Shown here in pieces: positions 1-6,910 of a stretch of 8,052 bases of DNA. The stretch lies in NCBI GenBank assembly GCA_005789055.1, contig SYAA01000377.1, forward strand, positions 1 through 8,052, given 5' to 3'. The position numbers were made by a program, and so were the translations under genes. The notes under the pieces are model-generated. The model was given only the letters and a program-made list of their open reading frames with translations. It was not told where the DNA came from and did not search any database. Numbering within the stretch: the first letter of the stretch is position 1; each line of letters opens with the position of its first letter. This DNA is from Actinomycetota bacterium. GTDB lineage: Bacteria > Actinomycetota > Actinomycetes > Mycobacteriales > Mycobacteriaceae.

Positions 1-2
1 CA

Positions 3-938
3 CTGCTCGCCGTACCGCAGGCCGAGGGACTCTTCTCAGCCGCCATCGCCCAGAGTTCGCCGGCAACATCGGTCTACGAGCACGAGCGCGCCCAACGGGT
101 CACCCATCTGGTCCTCGACCATCTCGGCATCGCCGAGGCCGACGCCGGGAAGTTGCGCGACGTGGATGTCCGGGCGCTGATTGCGGCGACCAAGGAGGTG
201 TTCGACGAGGTTCCCACCCGCAATCCGGGAACGGTCGCGTTCGTGCCGGTGGTCGACGGCGACCTGCTGCACGGCTATCCCGTGCAACTCGCCCGGGAGG
301 GCCGCACCCACCCGGTTCCGCTGATCATCGGAACGAACAAGCACGAAGCAGCGCTGTTTCGCCTGATGCGCTCTCCACTGCTGCCGATCACACCGCGTGC
401 GATCACCTCGATGTTCAACGACATCGCCGCCGAACAGCCCGACATGGATCTGCCCACCGTGGACGAACTCGGATCGTCGCACTCTCGCTACCGCGGCAGT
501 GGCCGCGGCGTGAGTATCGCCAGCGATGTGGGCTTCCGGATGCCGTCGGTGTGGCTTGCCGAGGGACACAACACGGTGGCGCCGGTCTATCTTTATCGCT
601 TCGACTACGCCACTCCGATCATGAAGGTGTTGCTCGTCGGCGCGGCACACGCCACTGAATTGCCCTATGTCTGGGGCACTCTCGGCGCACCGAAGGACGT
701 CACCTTGAAACTAGGTGGGACGAAAGCCGCCAAGGCGGTATCCAAGCGGATGCGTGCCCGCTGGGTGAATTTCGCGGCAACCGGTAAGCCCGGTGGACTA
801 GCCGGTGAGCCTGAGTGGATCGCATATCAGGAAGCCGATCGTGCCTGCTTGATCATTGATCGCGACGACCGGATCGCGTTCGACGCCGATGCGAAGATCC
901 GGCAGACCTGGGGTAGCGACGTCCTGCACTTCCGCTGA
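3..938 (+). CDS. Type-B carboxylesterase/lipase, C-terminal part (5' end outside window)
   Basis: Serine hydrolase of the carboxylesterase type B family, expected to cleave carboxylic esters; the substrate is unknown. The frame is open from the left edge, and the first residues (LLAVPQAEGLFSAAIAQS) match the stretch that normally follows the GESAGG nucleophile elbow, so the catalytic serine should lie just upstream of the window. The acid is probably the Glu of GTNKHEA (codon 345-347), and the histidine is in GAAHATELPYVWG (codon 648-650), the usual GxxHxxDLPYVFG site. The C-terminal WVNFAATGKP and EPEWIAY stretches are also typical. About 311 residues are visible of a family usually near 500. 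The TTG/GTG codons around 153 are internal and should not be taken as the start. It converges on the acyl-CoA dehydrogenase gene with 10 bases between stop codons. It may be secreted or cell-wall located, but the N-terminus is not visible. Confidence 0.9.
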   Translation: MLAVPQAEGLFSAAIAQSSPATSVYEHERAQRVTHLVLDHLGIAEADAGKLRDVDVRALIAATKEVFDEVPTRNPGTVAFVPVVDGDLLHGYPVQLAREGRTHPVPLIIGTNKHEAALFRLMRSPLLPITPRAITSMFNDIAAEQPDMDLPTVDELGSSHSRYRGSGRGVSIASDVGFRMPSVWLAEGHNTVAPVYLYRFDYATPIMKVLLVGAAHATELPYVWGTLGAPKDVTLKLGGTKAAKAVSKRMRARWVNFAATGKPGGLAGEPEWIAYQEADRACLIIDRDDRIAFDADAKIRQTWGSDVLHFR

Positions 939-948
939 CCTGTTTGGG

Positions 949-2106
949 TCAGTGCGGCAGATCCCGGAAGGCGGTGTCGCGGTAGGGCTCCGGTTCTTTC
1001 GGTAGGCCCAGGATGCGCTCGCCGACGATATTGCGTTGAATCTGATCGGTGCCGCCACCGATCGAAGTGAAGTAGGCGTTGAGTGCGCGGAAGGTGATCG
1101 CGTCACCGACGGGATGGTCCGGCCCGGCCAGCATGGTTTCCCCGCCGGCGATCTCGGTCTGTACGCGGGCGGTTTCGTGCAGGATCCGTGACATCGCGAT
1201 CTTGCCCAGCGACAGCAGGGTGGCGGCCTCGGCCTTGTCGGCGGTGTTCTTGGCGCGGCGAGTGTTCCAGCGGTTGACCGCCGCGTACCCCTCCACCACG
1301 GCGATCTCCTGGCGGATGTGGGAGTCCGACAGCCGCCCGGCCGCCCGCGCCATGCCGATCAGACTGTTCGAGTCGGGCTTGAGGTCACCACTCGACTTCG
1401 ATGTGCGGGCCAGGTCGCCCATCAACCTCCGCTCGTGCGCCAGGGCCAGTTGCAGCACAGCCCAGCCGCCGCCGCGTTCGCCCACCAGGTTGGCGTGCGG
1501 CACCCGGGCGTCGGTGATGAACACCTCGTTGAACTCCGACTCACCGGTGATCTGATGAATCGGCCGGACTTCCACCCCGGCCTGGCGCATCGGGAAGATG
1601 AAAAAACTGATCCCCTTGTGCTTGGGCGCATCCCAGTCGGTGCGGGCCACCAGCAGTCCGTAATCCGCGTGGGCGGCGAAGGAGGTCCATACCTTCTGCC
1701 CGTTGACAACCCAGTCGTCCCCGTCGCGATCGGCGCGGGTGCGCAGTCCGGCAAGATCCGATCCAGCGCCGGGTTCGCTATAGAGCAGACACCACCGGGT
1801 CTCCCCGCGCACCGACGGCGGGATCAGCCGCAGCTTCTGTTCCTCGGTGCCCAGATCATGGATTGTGCAGGCCAGCATGTCGGCGCGGTCCGCTCCGGTG
1901 CCGTACGCGCCGACGGCGGCGAATTCGGCGGCCACGATGCGTGATTGTGGATCGCTTAGTCCGCGGCCACCCCATTCTGGCTCCCAACTCGGCGCTGACC
2001 AGCCGGCGTCGAAGACCCGTTGCGTCCACCCGGTGCGGTCGGCACCGGGATCCCAATTCTGCGCGAGCCACTGGCGCACCTCGGTGCGGATGTCGTCGTC
2101 GGTCAT
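949..2106 (-). CDS. Acyl-CoA dehydrogenase (FadE-type), subunit with catalytic Glu
   Basis: FAD-dependent alpha,beta-desaturation of an acyl-CoA, 385 aa, a normal length. The N-terminal helical domain includes PEWGGRGL (43-50). The middle beta domain has SEPGAGSDLAG (110-120) and NGQKVWTS (135-142), the flavin and substrate loop. The C-terminal domain has GGGTDQIQRNI (350-360), where MCAD-type enzymes have EGT; the canonical loop glutamate is therefore replaced by glycine. Instead, Glu225 in LAHER (codon 1432-1434) aligns with the helix-G base of isovaleryl-CoA dehydrogenase, as in mycobacterial FadE29-like subunits. It lacks the RxxFGxxIxxFQ motif present in its partner. The start is ATG at 2106, supported by a strong Shine-Dalgarno and a TGATG overlap with the stop of the upstream dehydrogenase. 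The frame stays open up to 2484, but that part is antisense-free shadow of the partner gene. It is probably the third gene of an esterase-FadE-FadE operon. Confidence 0.93.
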   Translation of the reverse strand: MTDDDIRTEVRQWLAQNWDPGADRTGWTQRVFDAGWSAPSWEPEWGGRGLSDPQSRIVAAEFAAVGAYGTGADRADMLACTIHDLGTEEQKLRLIPPSVRGETRWCLLYSEPGAGSDLAGLRTRADRDGDDWVVNGQKVWTSFAAHADYGLLVARTDWDAPKHKGISFFIFPMRQAGVEVRPIHQITGESEFNEVFITDARVPHANLVGERGGGWAVLQLALAHERRLMGDLARTSKSSGDLKPDSNSLIGMARAAGRLSDSHIRQEIAVVEGYAAVNRWNTRRAKNTADKAEAATLLSLGKIAMSRILHETARVQTEIAGGETMLAGPDHPVGDAITFRALNAYFTSIGGGTDQIQRNIVGERILGLPKEPEPYRDTAFRDLPH

Positions 2107-3230
2107 CAACTCTCCTCCCGGATTCGTACGTAGCGTTCCCGGTGCCAGGCCGGGTCGCCGAAGATCTGAGCGTCGGTGCGCGCCCGGCGCAGATACAGAT
2201 GCGCCGGGTGCTCCCAGGTGAATCCGATCCCGCCGTGCACCTGGATGGTGGCGGCCGCGACCGAGCAGAACGCATCTGAGCAGAACGCCTGTGCCAGCAC
2301 CAGATCCGTCAATCGGTCGGGTTCTTCCGCGTCGAATGCAGCGGCGACGTGCCGCGCGGCTGTACACGCCGACTCCGCCTCCAGCAGCATGTCGACGCAC
2401 AGGTGTTTGATCGCCTGGAAGCTGCCGATGGCGCGGCCGAACTGGTAGCGGGTGCGGGCGTAGTCGGTGGACATCTGCACGCACTGCATGGTTCCGCCGG
2501 CCTGTTCGGCCACTAACGCCACCGCGGCGCGGTCCAGGGCGGCATCGAGAGCGGCGGCGCCGGCCCCGGCGGCGCCGATCAGCCGGGCCGGGGTGTCGGC
2601 CAGCGTGATCCTGGCCTGTCTGCGGGTCTGATCCACGGTGTTCAGTGCCGACACCGCAAGCCCGGCCGCGCCCGGATCGACTGCGAAAATCCCTACACCG
2701 GAATCGGATTCGGCATGGATGTAGTACCTCCCGGCACCGACACCGTCCAGCACAAAGGTCTTCTCACCGGTCAGTGACCAGCCGTTCGCGGTGTGCACCG
2801 CGGTGGTGCCGGGATGCTGCGGAGGCCGTGCCGAACCGGATTCGGCGAAGGCCACCGTCGCGCGCAGTTCACCCGCCGCGATCCGCGGAAGTGCCTCCGC
2901 GCACTCCGCGGCGTCGGCGATCCCCAGAAGCAGATACGGGGTAAGAACCGCGGCCGACAGGTACGGCGCGCACAGCAATGCGCGCCCCATTTGTTCGGAA
3001 ACGACGGCAAGTTCCGCGGCGCCGGCATCCGACCCGCCGAACTCCTCCGGAATGATCAGGCCCAGCAGACCCAGTGCCGCCAACTCGGCCCATACCGCGG
3101 GGTCATACCCGCCGTCGGCGGCCATCAACCGGCGCACCTCGTCCTGCGGTGACCGTTTGGCCATCAGGTCGGCAACGGTCTGGCGCAAGTCGCTCTGCTC
3201 ACGGGTCAGTGCGGTGGACACCGGGCTCAC
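2106..3230 (-). CDS. Acyl-CoA dehydrogenase-like partner subunit, no catalytic Glu
   Basis: Acyl-CoA dehydrogenase family, 374 aa from GTG 3230. The N-terminal domain begins with the typical LTREQSDLRQTV (8-19) and has IPEEFGGSDAG (60-70). The middle domain has lost the TEPxAGSD loop (AESGSARPP at 129-137 instead). The C-terminal domain keeps RTRYQFGRAIGSFQAIKH (259-276) and QVHGGIGFTWEHPAHLYLRR (330-349) but stops before the (E)GT loop. The helix-G base position is alanine. Such proteins typically pair with a Glu-bearing FadE in an alpha2beta2 enzyme, and that partner lies directly downstream (TGATG overlap). The GTG start is chosen because it overlaps the esterase stop as GTGA. A GTG at 3221 is possible, and an ATG at 3260 would add ten residues inside the esterase. 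No strong Shine-Dalgarno is seen, which fits translational coupling. Confidence 0.9.
   Translation of the reverse strand: MSPVSTALTREQSDLRQTVADLMAKRSPQDEVRRLMAADGGYDPAVWAELAALGLLGLIIPEEFGGSDAGAAELAVVSEQMGRALLCAPYLSAAVLTPYLLLGIADAAECAEALPRIAAGELRATVAFAESGSARPPQHPGTTAVHTANGWSLTGEKTFVLDGVGAGRYYIHAESDSGVGIFAVDPGAAGLAVSALNTVDQTRRQARITLADTPARLIGAAGAGAAALDAALDRAAVALVAEQAGGTMQCVQMSTDYARTRYQFGRAIGSFQAIKHLCVDMLLEAESACTAARHVAAAFDAEEPDRLTDLVLAQAFCSDAFCSVAAATIQVHGGIGFTWEHPAHLYLRRARTDAQIFGDPAWHRERYVRIREES
2111..2119 (-). promoter_or_regulatory. Strong Shine-Dalgarno deciding the start at 2106
   Basis: Read on the minus strand this is GGGAGGAGA, about five bases before ATG at 2106. It lies inside the last codons of the upstream dehydrogenase and selects ATG 2106 over the in-frame extension to 2484. 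It suggests that the second subunit is re-initiated efficiently and made in step with the first. Confidence 0.75.
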
Positions 3231-4126
3231 ACTTTCAGGGCGCGACGAAGGCTCGCGCACGTGCTGTCGAAGTAAGCCTGCGAGACAGCGGCTTTCGGCG
3301 CCAACCCATCGAACCCGTGGAATGCGCCGGGCACCTCGTGCACCTCACACTCCACGCCGGCGGCGTTGAGTCGCGCGGCATAGGCGAGGTCCTCTGCGCA
3401 GAACAGATCCAGGGTGCCCACGCCCAGCCATGCCGGGGCCAGACCGGCGAGGTCGGTGCGGCGGGCCGGCACCGCCACCGCCGGATCGGCTCCGCCAAGA
3501 TAGGACGTCCAGCCGAACCGGTTGCTGCGGGTGTTCCACAGCCGGAAGCCGGGCTTGTCGAGTCCGGGGCCGACGGTGCGGTCGTCGAGCATCGGATAGG
3601 ACAGCACCTGCAACACCGGGGAGACCTCACCGCGATCACGGGCCAGGAAACTCAACGCTGCCGTCAGCCCGCCGCCTGCACTGGCCCCGCCGATGGCGAT
3701 CCGGTCGGCATCCACGCCCGGCAGTCCGGCCAGCCAGGTCAGCACCTGGTAGCAGTCCTCGAGCGGGATGGGGTAGGGGTGTTCGGGCGCGAGCCGATAC
3801 CGCGCCGCGGCCACGACGATGCCGAGTCGCTGCACATAGCGACGGCACAGCGCGTCGTCCTGCTCCGGGCTGCCGAGCAGGTAACCGCCGCCGTGGATCC
3901 ACAGCAGCGCCGCGGTGGGCGCCGCCGCGGCGGTGGGCCGGTACAGCCGCGCCCCGGCACCGGAGGGCAGGTCCACCACGTCCACGCCATCGTCGCTGGA
4001 CCGGTTGGCTACCGGCAGCCTGCGCAGTAGGGGCAGTGACCACGGGTAGACGATTTGGCGCGGTGCGAACCTGGCCACCCGGCGCAAATCCGGATGGATC
4101 TCCTCGACGCGGACGTCAGTGGCCAT
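3227..4126 (-). CDS. Alpha/beta-hydrolase, HSL (LipF/LipN-like) esterase family
   Basis: Carboxylester hydrolase of the hormone-sensitive-lipase family, 299 aa, a usual length. It has the oxyanion motif HGGG (78-81), YRLAPEHP (110-117), the nucleophile elbow GGASAGGG with Ser149, Asp240 in VGTLD and His270 in AFHGF, so the triad is complete. There is no evident signal peptide, so it is probably cytoplasmic. It is the first gene of the minus-strand operon, overlaps the following dehydrogenase start by 4 bases (GTGA), and its start is 23 bases from the divergent crotonase. It could release an acid from an ester (or lactone) that then enters beta-oxidation through the downstream dehydrogenases; this is inferred from context only. 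ATG 4126 has no Shine-Dalgarno upstream, so a leaderless or very short leader is possible. The mycobacterial Lip numbering cannot be assigned from sequence reading alone. Confidence 0.93.
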   Translation of the reverse strand: MATDVRVEEIHPDLRRVARFAPRQIVYPWSLPLLRRLPVANRSSDDGVDVVDLPSGAGARLYRPTAAAAPTAALLWIHGGGYLLGSPEQDDALCRRYVQRLGIVVAAARYRLAPEHPYPIPLEDCYQVLTWLAGLPGVDADRIAIGGASAGGGLTAALSFLARDRGEVSPVLQVLSYPMLDDRTVGPGLDKPGFRLWNTRSNRFGWTSYLGGADPAVAVPARRTDLAGLAPAWLGVGTLDLFCAEDLAYAARLNAAGVECEVHEVPGAFHGFDGLAPKAAVSQAYFDSTCASLRRALKV

Positions 4127-4149
4127 GGACCATTATTACGATAGGACCG
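4127..4149. promoter_or_regulatory. Divergent AT-rich promoter gap between esterase and crotonase
   Basis: This is the only space between the two divergent starts. It is AT-rich in otherwise GC-rich DNA (CATTATTACGATAGG). On the plus strand TACGAT (4137-4142) fits an actinobacterial -10 (TAnnnT), about 8 bases before ATG 4150. On the minus strand TATCGT (4143-4138) also fits, with a predicted leader of about 5 bases to ATG 4126. The two overlap face to face. The crotonase has a modest AGGA (4143-4147 area); the esterase has none. Any -35 or operator would lie inside coding sequence. I see no KstR- or KstR2-like palindrome here. Confidence 0.4.
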
Positions 4150-4929
4150 ATGAGCGAAGAATCCAGTGCCCCGGACGTCGTCCTGACCGAACAGCGGGGC
4201 CGCATCCTGATCATTACCATCAACCGCCCGGAGGCCAAGAACTCCGTCAACGCCGCCGTGAGCCACGCCCTGGCGGCCGCGATGGACACCCTTGATGACG
4301 ATCCGGGGCTCTCGGTGGGCATCATCACCGGCGCGGGCGGCTCGTTCTGCGCCGGGATGGACCTCAAGGCGTTCGCCCGCGGGGAGAGCGTGGCGGTTAA
4401 GGGTCGTGGACTGGGCTTCACCGAGCGCCCGCCGGTCAAGCCGCTCATCGCCGCCGTCGAGGGCTATGCGTTGGCCGGTGGTACGGAGTTGGCGTTGGCC
4501 ACCGACCTCATCGTGGCCGCCCGCAATTCCGCATTCGGCATCCCCGAGGTCAAGCGCGGTCTGGTGGCCGCCGGCGGTGGGCTGTTGCGCCTGCCGCAGC
4601 GCATCCCGCCGGCGATCGCCATGGAGTTGGCGCTCACCGGCGACAACCTGCCTGCCGAACGGGCGCACGATCTGGGTTTGGTCAACGTCCTCGCCGAGCC
4701 GGGACACGCGTTGGAGGCGGCGATCGAACTGGCCGAACGGATCACTGCCAACGGGCCATTGGCTGTCGCCGCCACCAAGCGGGTCATCGTCGAGTCGCGC
4801 GGCTGGACTCCCGAGCAGCAGTGGGCCGAGCAGACGAAGATCATAATGCCGGTGTTCGCCTCCAAGGACGCCCGGGAGGGTGCGGTCGCCTTCGCCGAGA
4901 AGCGCACACCGAACTGGACCGGAACCTAG
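4150..4929 (+). CDS. Enoyl-CoA hydratase/isomerase (crotonase) family protein
   Basis: Crotonase fold, 259 aa, a full-length single-domain enzyme that probably hydrates an enoyl-CoA made by the neighbouring dehydrogenases. Visible motifs are INRPEAKNSVN (24-34), the oxyanion loop FCAGMDLKAF (66-75) and EGYALAGGTELALATDL (104-120). Glu113 and FGIPEVKRGL with Glu133 correspond to the two catalytic glutamates of rat mitochondrial enoyl-CoA hydratase (Glu144/Glu164), so both acid/base residues are present. The ending EGAVAFAEKRTPNW resembles the CaiD/EchA19-like group, so a specialised hydratase is as likely as a general fatty-acid enzyme. ATG 4150 is chosen by the AGGA a few bases upstream; the open frame continues upstream only as a shadow of the esterase. 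It is divergent from the esterase and followed 11 bases later by the ltrA-like gene, so the two are probably co-transcribed. Confidence 0.93.
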   Translation: MSEESSAPDVVLTEQRGRILIITINRPEAKNSVNAAVSHALAAAMDTLDDDPGLSVGIITGAGGSFCAGMDLKAFARGESVAVKGRGLGFTERPPVKPLIAAVEGYALAGGTELALATDLIVAARNSAFGIPEVKRGLVAAGGGLLRLPQRIPPAIAMELALTGDNLPAERAHDLGLVNVLAEPGHALEAAIELAERITANGPLAVAATKRVIVESRGWTPEQQWAEQTKIIMPVFASKDAREGAVAFAEKRTPNWTGT

Positions 4930-4940
4930 GTATCAACGAC

Positions 4941-5954
4941 GTGACGAACCGGCGCTTTGTTTGGTTTGAACTTTTTTACGACCTCGTCGTTGTCGCGGCT
5001 CTGGTGAACGGTGCCCACCTTTTCGAGGAGAGTCCCACGGTCACCCTGGGCAACTGGCTCGGCGCGACCCTTGCCGTCATGCTCGTTCTGTGGATGCTTA
5101 CTGCGCTGCACGCCAACCTGTACCACTCCGATGACTGGCCGCGACGGACACTTGTTCTCATCCAGATGTTCAGCATCACGATTGCGCTTCTCGCAATCGG
5201 ACGAAAATCGGATAGCCTCGCCGACGGGGTCGGATTCGTCGCGCTCGGAATCGCCTTCCTGTCGATAGCCCTGATGTACGCATTGTCCGGTCGCTTCCGA
5301 CACCGCAGCGAGGCTCGGCTCGTGACGTGGGCAATGGGCCTTGGTGGCGTCATTTTTCTCGCCGGAGCACCATTTGCGGAGTCGGGCGCCTGGGTTGAGG
5401 GGTCTATCTTCGCCGCGGGCGCTCTGATTGGTTGCGTCCCGATGTATTGGATCCTGCTCGGGCGCATCGTCAGGGAACGCAAGGTTGACGTCGAGCATTT
5501 CTCCGACCGGTTAGGCGAGCTCCTCGTCATCGTCTTGGCCGAGTCGTTCGTCGAGGTCATGATTCGTCTCGATGGGTTCACGCACATCCCGAACCCACCG
5601 GTATTGATCGCGGCCTTCCTCGTCGCGTTTGTCGCATGGGTCTGTTACTTCACCCTCATCGGACCGCGACGTATACCTCTAGGAGTCGGACCGCTTCGGG
5701 TCTGGTTTCTGGCCTACTACCTATTGATCTTTGGACTGATGGCGGTCGCATCGCGGTTCGGTTTGCTGGTGGTCAAACCGTGGCAGGAAACGTTCACCGT
5801 CTCCGTGTTTTGGACGGTGATGCCGCTGCTCTACGTCGCGCTGGCGCTGTTCGCTCTGTGGCAGATCTCGCGGCGCTACGCCGGTGCACCGCAGATGATC
5901 ATGTCCCAGGGGTCCGGCGCGGCCAGGGCCAGCCGGCCCAACCGTCGGGCGTGA
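4941..5954 (+). CDS. Low temperature requirement A (LtrA)-like membrane protein
   Basis: Polytopic inner-membrane protein of the LtrA family; its biochemical function is not established. It has the family N-terminal signature FELFYDLVVVAAL (9-21), YHSDDW (61-66) and the later RLGELLVIVLAES (190-202). By eye there are about nine or ten hydrophobic segments, near 11-26, 37-56, 69-86, 96-115, 128-144, 155-174, 192-208, 220-240, 252-271 and 288-308. The GTG 4941 start gives 337 aa and places the signature near the N-terminus as expected. The Shine-Dalgarno is weak (TAGG overlapping the crotonase stop). A longer frame from 4821 lies inside the crotonase and is rejected. Codon use differs from its neighbours: the first 30 codons have 20 ending in G/C versus 25 in the crotonase. 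The last 26 residues are polar and are encoded antisense to the end of the convergent dehydrogenase, so the native C-terminus may be lost. Confidence 0.85.
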   Translation: MTNRRFVWFELFYDLVVVAALVNGAHLFEESPTVTLGNWLGATLAVMLVLWMLTALHANLYHSDDWPRRTLVLIQMFSITIALLAIGRKSDSLADGVGFVALGIAFLSIALMYALSGRFRHRSEARLVTWAMGLGGVIFLAGAPFAESGAWVEGSIFAAGALIGCVPMYWILLGRIVRERKVDVEHFSDRLGELLVIVLAESFVEVMIRLDGFTHIPNPPVLIAAFLVAFVAWVCYFTLIGPRRIPLGVGPLRVWFLAYYLLIFGLMAVASRFGLLVVKPWQETFTVSVFWTVMPLLYVALALFALWQISRRYAGAPQMIMSQGSGAARASRPNRRA

Positions 5955-6910
5955 TAGGCGGTATCGCCGAACTCACCGATCCAGCTGCGGGCGCGCTGGG
6001 TTGCCAGCCAGAGTCGGTGCTCGATGGTCACTCCGATGGCGCCGTGCAACTGATGGGCCGCGGTGATGACGATCGGAACCACCTGGCCCAGCGTCACTTT
6101 CGTCACCGTCACGGCGTATTCGGTTTGCGGGCTGTCGAAGCCGTGATCGGCCGCCGCCGCCACCGCAAGGTCGGCCGCCGCGCGGGCGCGTTCGATCTCG
6201 CCGGCCATCGATGCCAGAGTGTGCTGCACGGACTGCAGCGCGCTCAGCGGACGGCCGAATTGTTCGCGCTCGCGGGTGTGAGCCACCGAAAATTCGACGG
6301 CGGCGTCGAGGGCGCCGATGACCTGGACGCAGCGCGCCCAGGCGCCGCGCCGGGAGAGTTCGACCGCGGCGTCGATGGTGACGAAGGCACTCGCGGGCAG
6401 GTCGGCGCCAATCGCGTCACGAGGCTCGCCGCCGGGGTTATGGCCCCTCGTGATCGAGAGCTCATCTGGGCGTCGCACGGCTACCCGCAGCCGGTCGCCG
6501 TCGGGCAGCGCCAGCACCACCGCGGCGGCATCCGCCGCGTACGGCACTGACTGCAGCCCGGTGGCAATGGTCAACGGACCACTGTCGGGCACCTCCAGTT
6601 CGGCACGTGCGGCCAGCCAACCGGCCAACACGTCGGTCTCGGCAAGCGGAACGGTGACGCAGTGGCGGGCCAACGAACGAAGGATCACCGCGACTTCAAC
6701 TGGGCCGCCTCCGGATTCGACATTGCTGTCCAGTCGGGTCAGTCCGGCGTCCTCGAGGTGGCGCCAAGCCGCGCTGTCGAATGTGTCCGGGAGCCCGCGA
6801 TGGCCGATCCGTTCAGCAAACGAACGCTCGCCGATCTCGTCGGCCAGATTGCGCAGATCGCTCAAATCATCTGATGCGCTTTCGAAGACACCCCCGCTGA
6901 GCACAGCCAC
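5876..6910 (-). CDS. Acyl-CoA dehydrogenase-like partner subunit (divergent, no catalytic Glu)
   Basis: Acyl-CoA dehydrogenase family, 344 aa, shorter and more diverged than typical. The N-terminal and middle domains are only weakly recognisable, with no TEPxAGSD loop. The C-terminal domain is clear: TREREQFGRPLSALQSVQH (212-230) and QLHGAIGVTIEH (287-298), ending soon after without a (E)GT loop. The helix-G base position is Gly/Ala (RRGAW region, 187-191), so it should not be catalytic alone. It is likely the non-catalytic half of a heterotetramer with the dehydrogenase directly upstream. The GTG 6910 start overlaps that gene's stop as TAGTG; a GTG two codons later is possible. Its final 79 bases overlap the convergent ltrA-like gene, so the terminal residues (about 319-344) are coding on both strands. 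Confidence 0.88.
   Translation of the reverse strand: MAVLSGGVFESASDDLSDLRNLADEIGERSFAERIGHRGLPDTFDSAAWRHLEDAGLTRLDSNVESGGGPVEVAVILRSLARHCVTVPLAETDVLAGWLAARAELEVPDSGPLTIATGLQSVPYAADAAAVVLALPDGDRLRVAVRRPDELSITRGHNPGGEPRDAIGADLPASAFVTIDAAVELSRRGAWARCVQVIGALDAAVEFSVAHTREREQFGRPLSALQSVQHTLASMAGEIERARAAADLAVAAAADHGFDSPQTEYAVTVTKVTLGQVVPIVITAAHQLHGAIGVTIEHRLWLATQRARSWIGEFGDTAYHARRLGRLALAAPDPWDMIICGAPA

Noticed and set aside
36..650. Long minus-strand open frame opposite the carboxylesterase
   Set aside because: Arg/His-rich composition with no domain; it is the antisense of a clear esterase with the catalytic His and acid motifs.
939..948. Possible bidirectional terminator between convergent genes
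   Set aside because: Only 10 bases between the stops, with no inverted repeat or T-run.
2263..2288. Direct repeat GAGCAGAACGC, two copies 15 bases apart
   Set aside because: It encodes AFCSD-AFCSV within a normal-length helix of the acyl-CoA dehydrogenase family; no insertion relative to the usual AKAYCSxAF spacing, so coincidental.
2107..2484. N-terminal extension of the 949-2106 dehydrogenase
   Set aside because: The extension is an alternate-frame reading of the partner FadE; a strong Shine-Dalgarno and stop/start overlap fix the start at 2106.
3430..4149. N-terminal extension of the crotonase
   Set aside because: It reads antisense to the HSL esterase and is Arg/Pro-rich; the crotonase family begins close to ATG 4150.
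4127..4149. KstR/KstR2-type operator
   Set aside because: The sequence has no matching inverted repeat; assigning the locus to either regulon is not supported here.
4821..4940. N-terminal extension of the LtrA-like protein
   Set aside because: It lies within the crotonase coding sequence in another frame; LtrA proteins start shortly before the FELFYDL signature, fitting GTG 4941.
5636..6550. Plus-strand open frame of about 300 codons after ltrA
   Set aside because: Antisense of the FadE gene at 5876-6910 and partly out of frame with ltrA; low-complexity Arg/Gly/His-rich product, typical of high-GC shadow frames.
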